64,000 nt of DNA, taken from contig NZ_CP166840.1 in assembly GCF_041346925.1 (NCBI RefSeq), forward strand, positions 930,001 through 994,000. Reading direction: 5' to 3'. The DNA comes from Agaribacterium sp. ZY112. GTDB lineage: Bacteria > Pseudomonadota > Gammaproteobacteria > Pseudomonadales > Cellvibrionaceae. Positions 50,300 to 59,208 of the stretch are shown here, piece after piece (position 1 is the first letter of the stretch; every line of letters starts with the position of its first letter). A program made the translations under genes and the position numbers. The notes below the pieces were generated by a model. The model searched no databases. It worked only from the letters and a program-made list of their open reading frames with translations, and was not told where the DNA came from.

Positions 50300-51463
50300 A
50301 TGCCTAAATTTTCATTAAAACTGTTATTAGCACTTACCACACTTACTTTATTTGCTTGTGGTGGTGGAGGCGGTGATAGTTCGAACTCAGAGGCTCCTAA
50401 GACGCTTACTAATATCACAGTCGACGACCTTTCTAGATACTCCTTAACAGTGAATGAAGGGCAAACCGTCACTCTTTCTTTAAATACCCAAGTCGAAGGT
50501 TCTGCCGATGTAGCTTACGATTGGCAGATCAGTTTTAAAGGCGATGATGTCGCGTTTACTGGACAGAACACTGATACCATCAGTTTTGTTGCCCCCGAAG
50601 TAGACATGCCTGGTTCTGTCAGTGTGTCGGTAGAGATCTCTCTTGAAAATGGGACTTTGCTTGGGGATAACAGACAGCGTACTTCAGTGATAGTTGAAGA
50701 TACCAACCCTAATCCCACTACTTTGGTTGCGCCAACGGCCTTTACTATCGATAAACCTGAACAGGTATCAAGTCTTGATGGAAGTGTATTTAGCTCTGAG
50801 TCTGAGTGGGAATTCACCCAATTTTATGTCAGTAACACTGAGGCGGAGGTATATTTTCATAGTACAAAAGAGATTTTCAGTATAGATGCTGGTGATGGTG
50901 TTGAATTATGTACTCAGGGGGAAACGGTAGCGCTGGCGGATTTTCTTGATCGCAGATCTGTGGAGTGTTTTGCCGAAGAAGAAGTCAGCTTTTTTCAAGA
51001 GGCGGATACCCTAGTGGTGGAATACAGCTGTGATGGTTTACTTGTCGAAGCAAAAAGCTTTGTAAAGAAAGTGGATGCATTAGGCTCGCTTGATATGAGC
51101 TTCAACTCATTAGATGACATAGTTGAAGCTCCTGTTGAATGCATTAGTGTTCTTAAAAATCTCAACCTTAGTTCAGAGCAAGGTACGCAGAGTTTGTACG
51201 TCAGAGCACCTTATAAAGACGATACGATCGAATTGGTGATGACTGTGGATGAATTAGCTCATGGCATAGACGTCTACAGTGATTTTTTTAATTCTGCCAT
51301 GGATATTTCCCTTTATGGCTTTACCCTAGGTGATGTGGACGGCAGTTCGGCTGATAGTTTTCGAGTTTCTCAATCCCAGTGGAATGACGATGGTATTCAC
51401 TTAAGAGGTGATATGGAGTTTGCAGAGGAGTTGGTGGATTTTGAGCTAGATATAAACTTATAA
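50300..51463 (+). CDS. Putative lipoprotein with Ig/PKD-like N-terminal region
   Basis: The 387-residue product has a lipobox LFAC (Cys20) followed by GGGGG and a short Ser/Asn linker. Residues about 40-135 look like a beta-sandwich of the PKD/Ig type (TVNEGQTVTLSLNTQVEG, then DVAYDWQISFKG). The remainder is acidic and beta-rich with five cysteines. No catalytic motif is seen. AGAGGG precedes the ATG. It stands alone between dctQ and pstS. Function is unknown. Confidence 0.7.
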   Translation: MPKFSLKLLLALTTLTLFACGGGGGDSSNSEAPKTLTNITVDDLSRYSLTVNEGQTVTLSLNTQVEGSADVAYDWQISFKGDDVAFTGQNTDTISFVAPEVDMPGSVSVSVEISLENGTLLGDNRQRTSVIVEDTNPNPTTLVAPTAFTIDKPEQVSSLDGSVFSSESEWEFTQFYVSNTEAEVYFHSTKEIFSIDAGDGVELCTQGETVALADFLDRRSVECFAEEEVSFFQEADTLVVEYSCDGLLVEAKSFVKKVDALGSLDMSFNSLDDIVEAPVECISVLKNLNLSSEQGTQSLYVRAPYKDDTIELVMTVDELAHGIDVYSDFFNSAMDISLYGFTLGDVDGSSADSFRVSQSQWNDDGIHLRGDMEFAEELVDFELDINL

Positions 51464-51701
51464 GTATCTCTAGCCACTCACATATCGGCATGGCGGTGTG
51501 TGAGTAGTTACCCACCTTTTCTTACTTAGCTTTCCTAGCGGCTTCATATTATTTAATTTTTTGCTCACCTTTCTTATTAAGCAGTGGTTACTCAAGCCCT
51601 CTTCTGCAGTTGATTACCTTAGTGTCTGTTGGTTTTATGTTTAGCTGTGTCGTTGCTTTCATCTTCTGCTTGGCACCTAAAATTTTACAAAGCTATGTAA
51701 A
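51464..51701. other. Region between lipoprotein gene and pstS promoter
   Basis: No gene is supported. ACTCACA and TGTGAGT around 51477-51504 could form a stem without a T tract. The pstS leader further on (51736-51833) holds short hairpins, CAGCACT with AGTGTTG and CCGCT with AGCGG. A regulatory role for these is unproven. Confidence 0.4.
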
Positions 51702-51735
51702 AAGTAACAAAACTGTCACATAGGAACCATATTAT
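51702..51735 (+). promoter_or_regulatory. Pho box and promoter of pstS
   Basis: Two 7-mers, AAGTAAC (51702-51708) and CTGTCAC (51713-51719), are spaced by 4 bp like the PhoB consensus CTGTCAT repeats. A -10 hexamer TATTAT (51730-51735) begins exactly 10 bp after the box, with the Pho box replacing the -35. The leader is about 90 nt. Confidence 0.75.
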
Positions 51736-51833
51736 GCCCAGCACTAGGAAGTGTTGGCTGAGATCCGCTGCAGCTTAAAGCGGCGTTCAGGCAACATTTC
51801 TTGTTAATTGACTACTTTCTTGAGGAATTTCTC

Positions 51834-52880
51834 GTGAAAAAATTATTTGCTGGTGCTGCCATTGCAGCTTCTATGCTTGCAGCTACTTCAGCTGTTGCAG
51901 CTACTCGTGACTCTATCAGTGTTGTGGGTTCTTCTACTGTATTCCCTTTCTCTAAAGTGGTTGCCGAGCGTTTCGGTCGCAGCACTTCTTTTAAGACGCC
52001 TACCATTGAAAGCACGGGTACTGGTGGTGGTTTTAAAGAATTCTGTAAAGGCACTGGTGTAAGCACTGTTGATATCAGCAACGCTTCACGTCGTATCAAG
52101 CAGAGCGAATTCGATATGTGTAAAGCAAACGGTGTTAAAGACATCGTTGAAGTTTTGATTGGTTATGACGGCATCGTATTGGCAAACTCTGTTAAAGCGA
52201 CTCCTTTTAAATTAACTCGTCGTGACATCTTCTTGGCTCTAGCTAAAGAAGTTCCTGCTGCCGATGGTAGCGAGAAGCTTGTTGCTAACCCTTATAAGAC
52301 TTGGAAAGACGTAAACCCTACTCTTCCTGCTACTAAAATCGAAGTTCTAGGTCCTCCTCCTACTTCTGGTACTCGCGATGCATTTGCTGAGCTAGCAATG
52401 GAAGGTGGTTGTAAGACTTTCCCTTGGATCAAGGCCATGAAGAAAAAGAACAAAGCTAAATACAAGGCTGTATGTCACATTGTTCGTGAAGACGGTGCTT
52501 ACGTAGAAGCGGGTGAGAACGACAACCTTATCGTTCAAAAGCTTAATGCTAACCCTAATGCGCTAGGTATCTTTGGTTTCTCTTTCCTAGATCAGAATGC
52601 TGACAAGGTTCAGGCTTCTTTGATCGATAGCGAAGCACCGACTTTTGAAACAATTGCTGATGGCTCTTACCCTGTAAGCCGCCCTCTTTACTTCTACGTG
52701 AAAAAAGCTCACGTTGGCGTAATCCCTGGCATTGCTGAGTACTTGGCTGAATTCACCAGCGAGAAGGCTTGGGGTGAAGAAGGTTATTTGACTGACAAAG
52801 GCATGATTCCTCTATCTGATGAGAAGCGTGCTGAAATCAAGAAGCGTGTAAGCAATTTAGAGCCTCTTAAAGCTCTATAA
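51834..52880 (+). CDS. pstS: Phosphate ABC transporter substrate-binding protein PstS
   Basis: PstS captures phosphate in the periplasm for the PstCAB permease. The GTG at 51834 with GAGGA upstream yields 348 residues with a signal peptide ending at about residue 22 (TSAVAA). The mature protein begins DSISVVGSSTVFPFS, then shows ESTGTGGGFKEFC and PPTSGTRDAF, the phosphate-contact segments. A longer start at 51801 would spoil the signal peptide. It is the first gene after a Pho box and is separated from pstC by a terminator. Confidence 0.96.
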   Translation: MKKLFAGAAIAASMLAATSAVAATRDSISVVGSSTVFPFSKVVAERFGRSTSFKTPTIESTGTGGGFKEFCKGTGVSTVDISNASRRIKQSEFDMCKANGVKDIVEVLIGYDGIVLANSVKATPFKLTRRDIFLALAKEVPAADGSEKLVANPYKTWKDVNPTLPATKIEVLGPPPTSGTRDAFAELAMEGGCKTFPWIKAMKKKNKAKYKAVCHIVREDGAYVEAGENDNLIVQKLNANPNALGIFGFSFLDQNADKVQASLIDSEAPTFETIADGSYPVSRPLYFYVKKAHVGVIPGIAEYLAEFTSEKAWGEEGYLTDKGMIPLSDEKRAEIKKRVSNLEPLKAL

Positions 52881-52956
52881 GTATTAAGGTGATCAATCGA
52901 GTGTAGCTAAATGTGGCTTGCCTCGATTGACTCCTTTAGAATACGCAGCAATTTTC

Positions 52957-52982
52957 AGCCAAGACGGAGTCTTGGCTTTTCT
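52957..52982 (+). terminator. Partial terminator between pstS and pstC
   Basis: AGCCAAGAC and GTCTTGGCT form a 9-bp stem with a 3-nt loop, followed by TTTTCT. It would let pstS be made in excess over the permease genes. Confidence 0.7.
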
Positions 52983-53047
52983 GAAGCTCTGAATGGAATC
53001 CTGCTGGTGACCATCGGAGCTTTGCCATTTCTACTGAACAAAATTCT

Positions 53048-54433
53048 ATGAGCGCATCGGTACTAATTGTTGGCATGGGCCTGTTGGTAATGGCGGCGTA
53101 CGCACTTGGGCGCGGGCGATCCGTGCTTATGGCCGGCGACCAACGTCTCAACTCTCTTCCTTCTTTTTATGGTCTATTGACCGCACTATGGGCTTTGTTG
53201 CCCGGTGTGGCTGTATTGGGCCTGTGGGGAATATTTGAAACGACTATCATCAACTATGTTGCCATGCAGCATTTACCTGAAGCACTGCGTTATGGCCCCT
53301 CTTCTGAGCTTGGTCTGGTTATGAATCAGGTTTATAACGTAGCCTACGGCAAAGCGGCTGGTGATGTGCCAGCCTACATGGTGGCTGCAGCGGATGCCAT
53401 TGTTTCACTAGAAGTGAAAAGCTCTTGGCTGAAGGGTGTGGTGGTGATGTCCGGCATGTTTATTGGCGCTGCTATTGTGTGGTTTATGATTAATCCACAA
53501 ATGAAAGCCCGTGCGCGAGTGGAAGCGTTATTCCGCTTTGGTTTATTGGCTTGTGCCTGTATAGCCATTCTAACCACTTTAGGTATTGTCTTTTCTGTTC
53601 TATTTGAAAGTCTGCGCTTTTTTAATGAAGTGCCAGTCACGGACTTTTTGTTTGGCACTGAGTGGAGTCCTCAGGGCGCACTTCGTGCGGATCAGGCTGC
53701 TTCTGAAAGCAGCTTTGGTGCTGTGCCACTGTTTGCCGGTACGATGTTAATTGCTGCGATTGCAATGTTGATTGCAGTACCTGCTGGTTTGATGGCCGCT
53801 ATCTACTTAAGTGAATATGCACCACCGCGCTTTCGTTCAACAGTTAAGCCTTTATTGGAAGTGTTGGCTGGTGTGCCAACGGTTGTTTACGGCTTTTTTG
53901 CTGCGTTAACGGTTGCGCCTTTTGTACGTGATGCAGCGGTGGCTTTGGGTCTAAATCAGTGGATGAACGTCACTTCAGAAAGTGCCTTAGCGGCAGGTTT
54001 GGTTATGGGAGTGATGATTATCCCATTCGTTAGCTCTCTTTCTGATGATGTCATCAATGCGGTTCCTCAAAGTTTACGTGATGGCTCTTTGGGTCTTGGC
54101 GCAACTCAATCTGAGACTATTAAGCAGGTTGTTATCCCTGCGGCCCTACCGGGAATTGTGGGTGGTATTTTGTTAGCGGTATCGCGTGCGATTGGTGAGA
54201 CCATGATCGTGGTGATGGCTGCTGGTATGGCTGCTAATTTAACCGCTAACCCTCTCGACTCGGTGACAACTGTAACTGTACAAATTGTTACCTTGTTAGT
54301 GGGTGACCAAGAATTTGATAGCCCGAAAACCTTAGCCGCGTTTGCGCTTGGTTTAATGCTGTTTATTACCACGCTGGCGTTGAACTATCTCGCTCTGCAC
54401 GTTGTGAAGAAATATCGTGAGCAATATGACTAA
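53048..54433 (+). CDS. pstC: Phosphate ABC transporter permease PstC (long form)
   Basis: PstC is one of two membrane subunits of the high-affinity phosphate importer. The 461-residue product is about 140 longer than the E. coli protein. The extra part is an N-terminal section with two membrane helices and a periplasmic loop (about residues 1-130). The permease core carries AIYLSEYAPPRFRSTVKPLLEVLAGVP and the coupling-loop block LGATQSETIKQVVIPAALPGIVGG. It lies 167 bp after pstS and overlaps pstA by 8 bp. Confidence 0.94.
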   Translation: MSASVLIVGMGLLVMAAYALGRGRSVLMAGDQRLNSLPSFYGLLTALWALLPGVAVLGLWGIFETTIINYVAMQHLPEALRYGPSSELGLVMNQVYNVAYGKAAGDVPAYMVAAADAIVSLEVKSSWLKGVVVMSGMFIGAAIVWFMINPQMKARARVEALFRFGLLACACIAILTTLGIVFSVLFESLRFFNEVPVTDFLFGTEWSPQGALRADQAASESSFGAVPLFAGTMLIAAIAMLIAVPAGLMAAIYLSEYAPPRFRSTVKPLLEVLAGVPTVVYGFFAALTVAPFVRDAAVALGLNQWMNVTSESALAAGLVMGVMIIPFVSSLSDDVINAVPQSLRDGSLGLGATQSETIKQVVIPAALPGIVGGILLAVSRAIGETMIVVMAAGMAANLTANPLDSVTTVTVQIVTLLVGDQEFDSPKTLAAFALGLMLFITTLALNYLALHVVKKYREQYD

Positions 54434-55712
54434 TAAAACCGAACTGACGACGGTTGAGCGCGTACAGCTCAGCCTTAAAAAACGCTACCGTGCTGAAAAA
54501 CGCTTTAAGGCTTTTGGCTTAGCTTCTATTTGCTTTGGCTTATTGTGCTTGGTGGTCTTGTTTACTGAGATCATTAGCAATGGTGTTGGGGCTTTTCGCC
54601 AGACACATATTCAAATTGAAGTGACTTATGACCCAGATACACTGGAAATTACTGATGCGAGTGACCCAGACCAACTGGTCTTTGCAAACTTCGATGGCGT
54701 AATTAAAAAGGCCCTGAAGAAGCGCTTTCCTGAGGTTAAAGGCCGCAAAGACAAGCGAGTACTCTACGGCATGATTAGTGTCGGTGCGGGTTATGATTTA
54801 CGCGATAAGCTAAAAGCTGACCCTAGTTTACTTGGTCAAAGCAAGACTTACTGGTTACTGGCTGATGATGATTACGATACCTATTATAAAAGCTTAAATG
54901 ATGCCGAACCTTATATTGGTCGCATGAATGAAAAGCAGCTTCAGTGGGTCGACTCGCTAATTAAAGAAGGCCAGATTCAAACTCAGTTTAATACTCGCCT
55001 ATTTACTAATGGTGACAGTGCTGAACCAGAGATGGCGGGTATATTAGGGGCGCTTATTGGTTCACTTTTGACGTTAGCGGTGACGATTATCTTGAGCTTC
55101 CCAATTGGGGTAGCTGCTGCTATTTATCTTGAAGAGTATGCCAAGAAGAGCCGTTTAACCGATTTTATTGAAGTGAATATTAATAACTTGGCTGCAGTGC
55201 CTTCTGTTATCTTTGGTTTACTTGGCCTCGCGATCTTCTTGAACTTCTTCAATATGCCTCGTTCTATTCCTCTTGTTGGAGGTTTGGTACTGACCTTAAT
55301 GACTTTGCCTACCATCATTATTTCTAGCCGTGCCGCTATTAAAGCCGTGCCGCCCTCAATCAGACAAGCTGCATTGGGCATGGGTGCATCTAAGATGCAG
55401 ATGATCTTGCATCATGTACTACCTCTGGCAATGCCTGGTATGTTGACCGGTGCGATTATTGGTATGGCGCAGGCTTTAGGTGAAACAGCACCTTTACTTA
55501 TGATTGGTATGGTGGCCTTTATTGTTGATATTCCCGGTGGTATTACAGACCCATCAACCGTATTACCCGTACAAATTTTCTTATGGGCAGACAGCCCTGA
55601 GCGAGCTTTCACGGAGCGCACTTCTGCCGCCATTATGGTCTTGCTCGCGTTTTTGATTTCAATGAACACCCTAGCGATCTGGTTGCGTAAGCGATTAGAG
55701 CGTCGTTGGTAA
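54426..55712 (+). CDS. pstA: Phosphate ABC transporter permease PstA (long form)
   Basis: PstA pairs with PstC. The ATG at 54426 gives 428 residues. An N-terminal helix (about 30-50) and a large soluble insert (about 55-195), matching the DUF3333-type extension, precede the permease core. The core has AAIYLEEYAKKSRLTDFIEVNINNLAAVPS and the coupling block LGMGASKMQMILHHVLPLAMPGMLTG. A GTG nine bases earlier is also possible. pstB follows after 19 bp. Confidence 0.94.
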   Translation: MTNKTELTTVERVQLSLKKRYRAEKRFKAFGLASICFGLLCLVVLFTEIISNGVGAFRQTHIQIEVTYDPDTLEITDASDPDQLVFANFDGVIKKALKKRFPEVKGRKDKRVLYGMISVGAGYDLRDKLKADPSLLGQSKTYWLLADDDYDTYYKSLNDAEPYIGRMNEKQLQWVDSLIKEGQIQTQFNTRLFTNGDSAEPEMAGILGALIGSLLTLAVTIILSFPIGVAAAIYLEEYAKKSRLTDFIEVNINNLAAVPSVIFGLLGLAIFLNFFNMPRSIPLVGGLVLTLMTLPTIIISSRAAIKAVPPSIRQAALGMGASKMQMILHHVLPLAMPGMLTGAIIGMAQALGETAPLLMIGMVAFIVDIPGGITDPSTVLPVQIFLWADSPERAFTERTSAAIMVLLAFLISMNTLAIWLRKRLERRW

Positions 55713-55731
55713 ACACAGGTACTAGAGAAGC

Positions 55732-56553
55732 ATGACTGATACATTGCTTAACGACAAACAAGAAAGCCAAGAAACCGTTGGCATCCCCTTTAGTGATCAC
55801 GCCAAACTAACTGTGCGCGATGTAAGTGTGTTTTACGCAGAGAAACAAGCGGTGTTCGATGTCAATTTAGACATTGGCAACAATGAGGTGATCGCCATGA
55901 TTGGTCCTTCAGGTTGCGGTAAGTCGACGTTCTTGCGCTGTTTAAATCGCATGAACGACACCATCGATATTTGCCGAGTAGATGGTTCTATTAAGCTTGA
56001 TGATCTTGAAATTAATGACAAGAAAATCGATGTAGTGCCGTTGCGTGCTCAAGTTGGAATGGTGTTTCAGAAGCCTAACCCCTTCCCTAAAAGCATTTAT
56101 GACAACGTTGCTTATGGCCCGCGTATTCATGGTTTAGCATCACGTCGCAGTGAGCTTGATGAAATCGTTGAAACCTCTCTGGCTAAAGCGGGTTTGTGGA
56201 ATGAAGTAAAAGATCGATTACATTCACCAGGTACGGGTTTGTCTGGTGGTCAGCAGCAGCGTTTGTGTATTGCGCGAACGATTGCAGTGAGCCCTGAAGT
56301 GATTTTGATGGATGAGCCTTGCTCTGCACTTGACCCGATTGCGACGGCAAAGATCGAAGAGTTGATCGCCGAACTTAGCGAAAATTTTACTATCGCCATC
56401 GTAACTCACAGTATGCAGCAGGCCGCGCGCGTCTCTAATCGCACAGCTTACTTTCACATGGGGAAACTCATTGAAGTAAACGACACTGAAAAAGTCTTCA
56501 CCAATCCAGACCACCAGCTCACAGAAGCGTATATTACTGGTCGTTTTGGTTAA
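55732..56553 (+). CDS. pstB: Phosphate ABC transporter ATP-binding protein PstB
   Basis: PstB powers phosphate import. The 273-residue product has Walker [10 protein letters not shown] (Lys64), the Q-loop [16 protein letters not shown], signature [14 protein letters not shown] and Walker [14 protein letters not shown]. The H-loop is [10 protein letters not shown]. These match the PstB subfamily closely, including the NPFP run. A short N-terminal extension of about 25 residues precedes the ATPase fold. Confidence 0.97.
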   Translation: MTDTLLNDKQESQETVGIPFSDHAKLTVRDVSVFYAEKQAVFDVNLDIGNNEVIAMIGPSGCGKSTFLRCLNRMNDTIDICRVDGSIKLDDLEINDKKIDVVPLRAQVGMVFQKPNPFPKSIYDNVAYGPRIHGLASRRSELDEIVETSLAKAGLWNEVKDRLHSPGTGLSGGQQQRLCIARTIAVSPEVILMDEPCSALDPIATAKIEELIAELSENFTIAIVTHSMQQAARVSNRTAYFHMGKLIEVNDTEKVFTNPDHQLTEAYITGRFG

Positions 56554-56648
56554 TTTATGCGCCGAACTTGTGACTAAGCGGTGTAGACTTAAGATAAATT
56601 ACAAAAGCTGCAATGGATAGCAGCAACCTTCGATATCAGGAGAGGACA

Positions 56649-57374
56649 ATGGATAGCTTAAATTTAAATCAGCATATCTCAGCTCAGTTTAATGAAGACT
56701 TAGAGCACTTGCGCACCAAGTTACTTGAAATGGGCGGCTTAGTTGAAGATCAGCTTAAAGATGCAGTAAAAGCCATCGAAACTGCCGACGGCGCCTTGGC
56801 TGAGAAGGTAATCGAAACAGAAAAAGAAGTCGATCAGCGTGAAATTGCGCTCGACCAAGAGAGCATCACCCTACTTGCTCGACGCCAACCTGCAGCATCG
56901 GATTTACGCTTGGTCATGATGGTGACTAAAGCCACACGTGATCTTGAACGCATTGGTGATGAAGCCAATAAGATTGCCAAAATGGCCATAGCATTGAACT
57001 CAGAAGGCGCTGAGGGTGGTCGTGGTTATGTCGAGTTGCGCCACCTTGCGGCCAGTGTTATTCGTCTTGTAAGTCGCGTACTTGATGCTTTTGCTCGCTA
57101 CGATGTTGATGCCGCCATGGATGTTGTTCGCGAAGACAGTAATGTCGATGCCGATTACAAAAGCGCTGTACGTGAAATGATCACCTACATGATGGAAGAC
57201 CCGCGAGTTATCTCACGAGTTATGAACATTATGTGGGCATTAAGAGCATTAGAGCGCATTGGTGACCACGCTCGAAATGTTGCTGAGCAGGTGATCTATT
57301 TGGTGCACGGAACCGACATACGCCATACTCCACTTGGTGAGATCGAAAAGGCTTTAGATGTCAAAAACACATAA
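56649..57374 (+). CDS. phoU: Phosphate transport system regulatory protein PhoU
   Basis: PhoU dampens the PhoR-PhoB response when phosphate is sufficient, through contact with the Pst transporter and PhoR. The ATG at 56649 behind AGGAGAGGA gives 241 residues. Two similar three-helix bundles carry metal-binding motifs of the RDLERIGDEANKIAK and RALERIGDHARNVAE type. It closes the pst operon and is followed by a terminator. phoB and phoR are not in the window. Confidence 0.96.
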   Translation: MDSLNLNQHISAQFNEDLEHLRTKLLEMGGLVEDQLKDAVKAIETADGALAEKVIETEKEVDQREIALDQESITLLARRQPAASDLRLVMMVTKATRDLERIGDEANKIAKMAIALNSEGAEGGRGYVELRHLAASVIRLVSRVLDAFARYDVDAAMDVVREDSNVDADYKSAVREMITYMMEDPRVISRVMNIMWALRALERIGDHARNVAEQVIYLVHGTDIRHTPLGEIEKALDVKNT

Positions 57375-57395
57375 ACTGGTGTTTATTTGTACTTT

Positions 57396-57422
57396 AAAGG
57401 GCGCTTAACAGCGCCCTTTTTT
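57396..57422 (+). terminator. Terminator of the pst-phoU operon
   Basis: AAAGGGCGC and GCGCCCTTT form a 9-bp stem with a 6-nt loop, followed by a run of T. It starts 21 bp after the phoU stop. Confidence 0.9.
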
Positions 57423-57551
57423 ATTTCTGTGCTATTTTTTGACCCAAAATAAAGCAAAAAATAAGCAATAGGCGTTTACTGCGCCCGCGATTCTGGGCGA
57501 AGACAAAGGCAAAAACTGCAGAAGCAGAATTAGTTTTAACTAAATTTAGCT

Positions 57552-57585
57552 CTGTAACACTTTTGTCATATTGTATTCATATATT
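57552..57585 (+). promoter_or_regulatory. Pho box and promoter of the porin gene
   Basis: CTGTAAC (57552-57558) and TTGTCAT (57563-57569) are spaced by 4 bp. The -10 hexamer TATATT (57580-57585) begins exactly 10 bp after the box. This is the same geometry as the pstS promoter and predicts PhoB activation under phosphate limitation. The leader is about 70 nt. Confidence 0.7.
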
Positions 57586-57662
57586 TGCCCCCGAAATTGA
57601 TATTAAAGCGTCACTTTTCACTTACAGATGACGTTCTTACTTTGGGCACTAGGAGTGTGATA

Positions 57663-58595
57663 ATGAAGAAAATTAGTTTAATCCCTGCAGTTGCTGCACT
57701 AGCTACCGTTGGCGCATATGCTGAATCACCTACCGTTTACGGTAAAGTTAATGTTGCGCTTCAAAACGCAGACGAAGCTGATAGCAGCAAGTTAGAGCTT
57801 GTTAGCAATGCTTCACGCTTGGGTGTTAAAGGTAAGCTAGATATCGAAGACACTGGTCTTAAAGGTATCTACCAAATCGAATTTGAAGTAGCTGCTGATG
57901 ACGGCACTGCTGGTAAAGATGGCAACACCATCACTCAGCGTAATACCTTTGTTGGTTTACAAGGTGGTTTTGGTACTGCTAAAGCGGGTATCTTTGATAC
58001 GCCTTTGAAAGTTGCTCAAAAGAAAGTTGATCTATTCAACGATCTAGAAGGTGATATCAAGCACATCATCACTGTAAACGACAATCGTCCTGATAATATC
58101 GTTCAGTACAGCACGCCTAAATTTGCTGACGTAGTTTCTTTAAACGGTGCTGTTATTGCATCTGAAGATGAAGACGTAGATAACGGTTTCTCTGGTTCAA
58201 TCACTGCTGATATGGATTTCGGTCTTTACCTAGCGGCTGCTTACGACACAGGTGTTGAATCTGAAGAAGCTGATGTTGCGCGTTTAGTTGCTCAATATAA
58301 AGTTGCTGGTTTCCAGTTTGGTGTTTTATACGAAACAATGGAAGAAGGTGACGCTGATTCAGTAGACGGTTATGTGTTGTCTGCTCAGTACGCTCCAAAC
58401 AAGTGGGCTTTCAAAGTACAAGCAGGTAACTCAGACATTAAAGAAGAAGACGGCCAAACGTATAGCCTTGGTGTCGACTACAAATTCAACAAGAAATTCA
58501 AAACCTTTGTTTACTACACTGATAATCAGTACGTAGACGGCGCTGCTGATGTTGAATCTTCATACCTTGGTTTGGGTACAGAACTTAAGTTCTAA
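57663..58595 (+). CDS. Gram-negative general porin, predicted phosphate-starvation inducible
   Basis: The 310-residue product has a signal peptide (about 1-20, ending GAYAE) and then SPTVYGKVNVALQNADE, the start of the trimeric 16-strand porin family. The SRLGVKGK and TFVGLQGGFGTAKAG motifs follow, and the protein ends in Phe (GLGTELKF), the outer membrane sorting residue. AGGAG lies 8 nt before the ATG. A longer in-frame start at 57585 overlaps the promoter and would destroy the signal peptide. The Pho box and pst neighbourhood suggest a PhoE-like role in anion uptake; selectivity is inferred. Confidence 0.88.
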   Translation: MKKISLIPAVAALATVGAYAESPTVYGKVNVALQNADEADSSKLELVSNASRLGVKGKLDIEDTGLKGIYQIEFEVAADDGTAGKDGNTITQRNTFVGLQGGFGTAKAGIFDTPLKVAQKKVDLFNDLEGDIKHIITVNDNRPDNIVQYSTPKFADVVSLNGAVIASEDEDVDNGFSGSITADMDFGLYLAAAYDTGVESEEADVARLVAQYKVAGFQFGVLYETMEEGDADSVDGYVLSAQYAPNKWAFKVQAGNSDIKEEDGQTYSLGVDYKFNKKFKTFVYYTDNQYVDGAADVESSYLGLGTELKF

Positions 58596-58626
58596 GACAA
58601 ACCCCTTGTAATGTTTCTTCCTTTGG

Positions 58627-58654
58627 CGCCCCTAATTTAGGGGCGTTTTTTTTT
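58627..58654 (+). terminator. Terminator of the porin gene
   Basis: CGCCCCTA and TAGGGGCG form a compact stem followed by nine T. It starts about 30 bp after the stop codon. Confidence 0.92.
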
Positions 58655-58823
58655 GCTTCTAGACAAAGCCTGAATTTATTTTTAGAAGAGTAAAAATAAT
58701 TTTGAACTAAAGCGACAAGGCTTAGTCATATAAAGCAAGACAGTTAGTTCTCCCTACTTATTGTTTTGTTCTTCCCCCAAAGTAAGCTTATTAGCCCACA
58801 ATGATTATTGTGGGCTTTTTTTT
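58655..58823 (+). ncRNA. Candidate small RNA ending in an orphan terminator
   Basis: AGCCCACAAT (58793-58802) and ATTGTGGGCT (58807-58816) form a perfect 10-bp stem followed by eight T, a strong rightward terminator. No gene lies between it and the porin terminator 140 bp upstream. This implies a separate short transcript or a second stop for porin read-through. No clean promoter is seen: TTGAAC at 58702 and TATAAA at 58729 are 21 bp apart, too far. The rest of this gap up to 58956 has no gene. Confidence 0.4.
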
Positions 58824-58956
58824 GGCTGATAATTAGAGCAAGAATAGCTGGAAGCTACGTTATGCTCGACTAAACTGATATAAGCCAAGGTTATTAGGGC
58901 ACTCTCTATGTACGAATATAGTAAAAGACAGCTATAGCTTTAAAAGGGGAAGAAGA

Positions 58957-59172
58957 ATGAAAAAAACGGCTGCAGCGGTAATTGCAATTTTATGCGCCAT
59001 TAGCTTAAGTGCGTGTGAAGGAAAAATGCAAAAAATGAGCAATGCTGAGCTTTCAGAAAAGAATGCGGAATGTGTACGTAAAAGTCCTACTTCCCCCGGT
59101 CGTGTTACTGCCTGTGAGAATATCCGCAAGGAATGTGAAGCGCGTCGAGATGATGGTAACTATGCTTGCTAA
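58957..59172 (+). CDS. Small cysteine-rich lipoprotein
   Basis: The 71-residue product has a lipobox LSAC (Cys20) after a hydrophobic signal. A mature part of about 50 residues contains four further cysteines (near 39, 53, 60 and the C-terminal residue 71). They could form two disulfides. A good GGGGAAG ribosome site precedes the ATG. I do not recognise the family, but the regular cysteine pattern and signal argue for a real gene. Confidence 0.7.
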   Translation: MKKTAAAVIAILCAISLSACEGKMQKMSNAELSEKNAECVRKSPTSPGRVTACENIRKECEARRDDGNYAC

Positions 59173-59174
59173 TA

Positions 59175-59201
59175 GCTAGAGCCCTGCCTGAGGGCCCTAG
59201 C
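59175..59201. other. Hairpin between convergent genes
   Basis: GCTAGAGCCCT and AGGGCCCTAGC pair over 11 positions with one mismatch, around a 5-nt loop. It lies just after the small lipoprotein stop and before the end of the M48 protease gene. There is no T tract on either side, so it may stop transcription only weakly. Confidence 0.4.
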
Positions 59202-59208
59202 CATGAAA

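Noticed and set aside
52690..52706. Possible second parS around TACGTGAAA in pstS
   Set aside because: The central CACGTG is broken and several arm positions differ. Chance similarity is more likely.
57585..57662. Longer N-terminus for the porin starting at 57585
   Set aside because: It overlaps the predicted -10 hexamer and would bury the signal peptide. The ATG at 57663 has AGGAG correctly placed.
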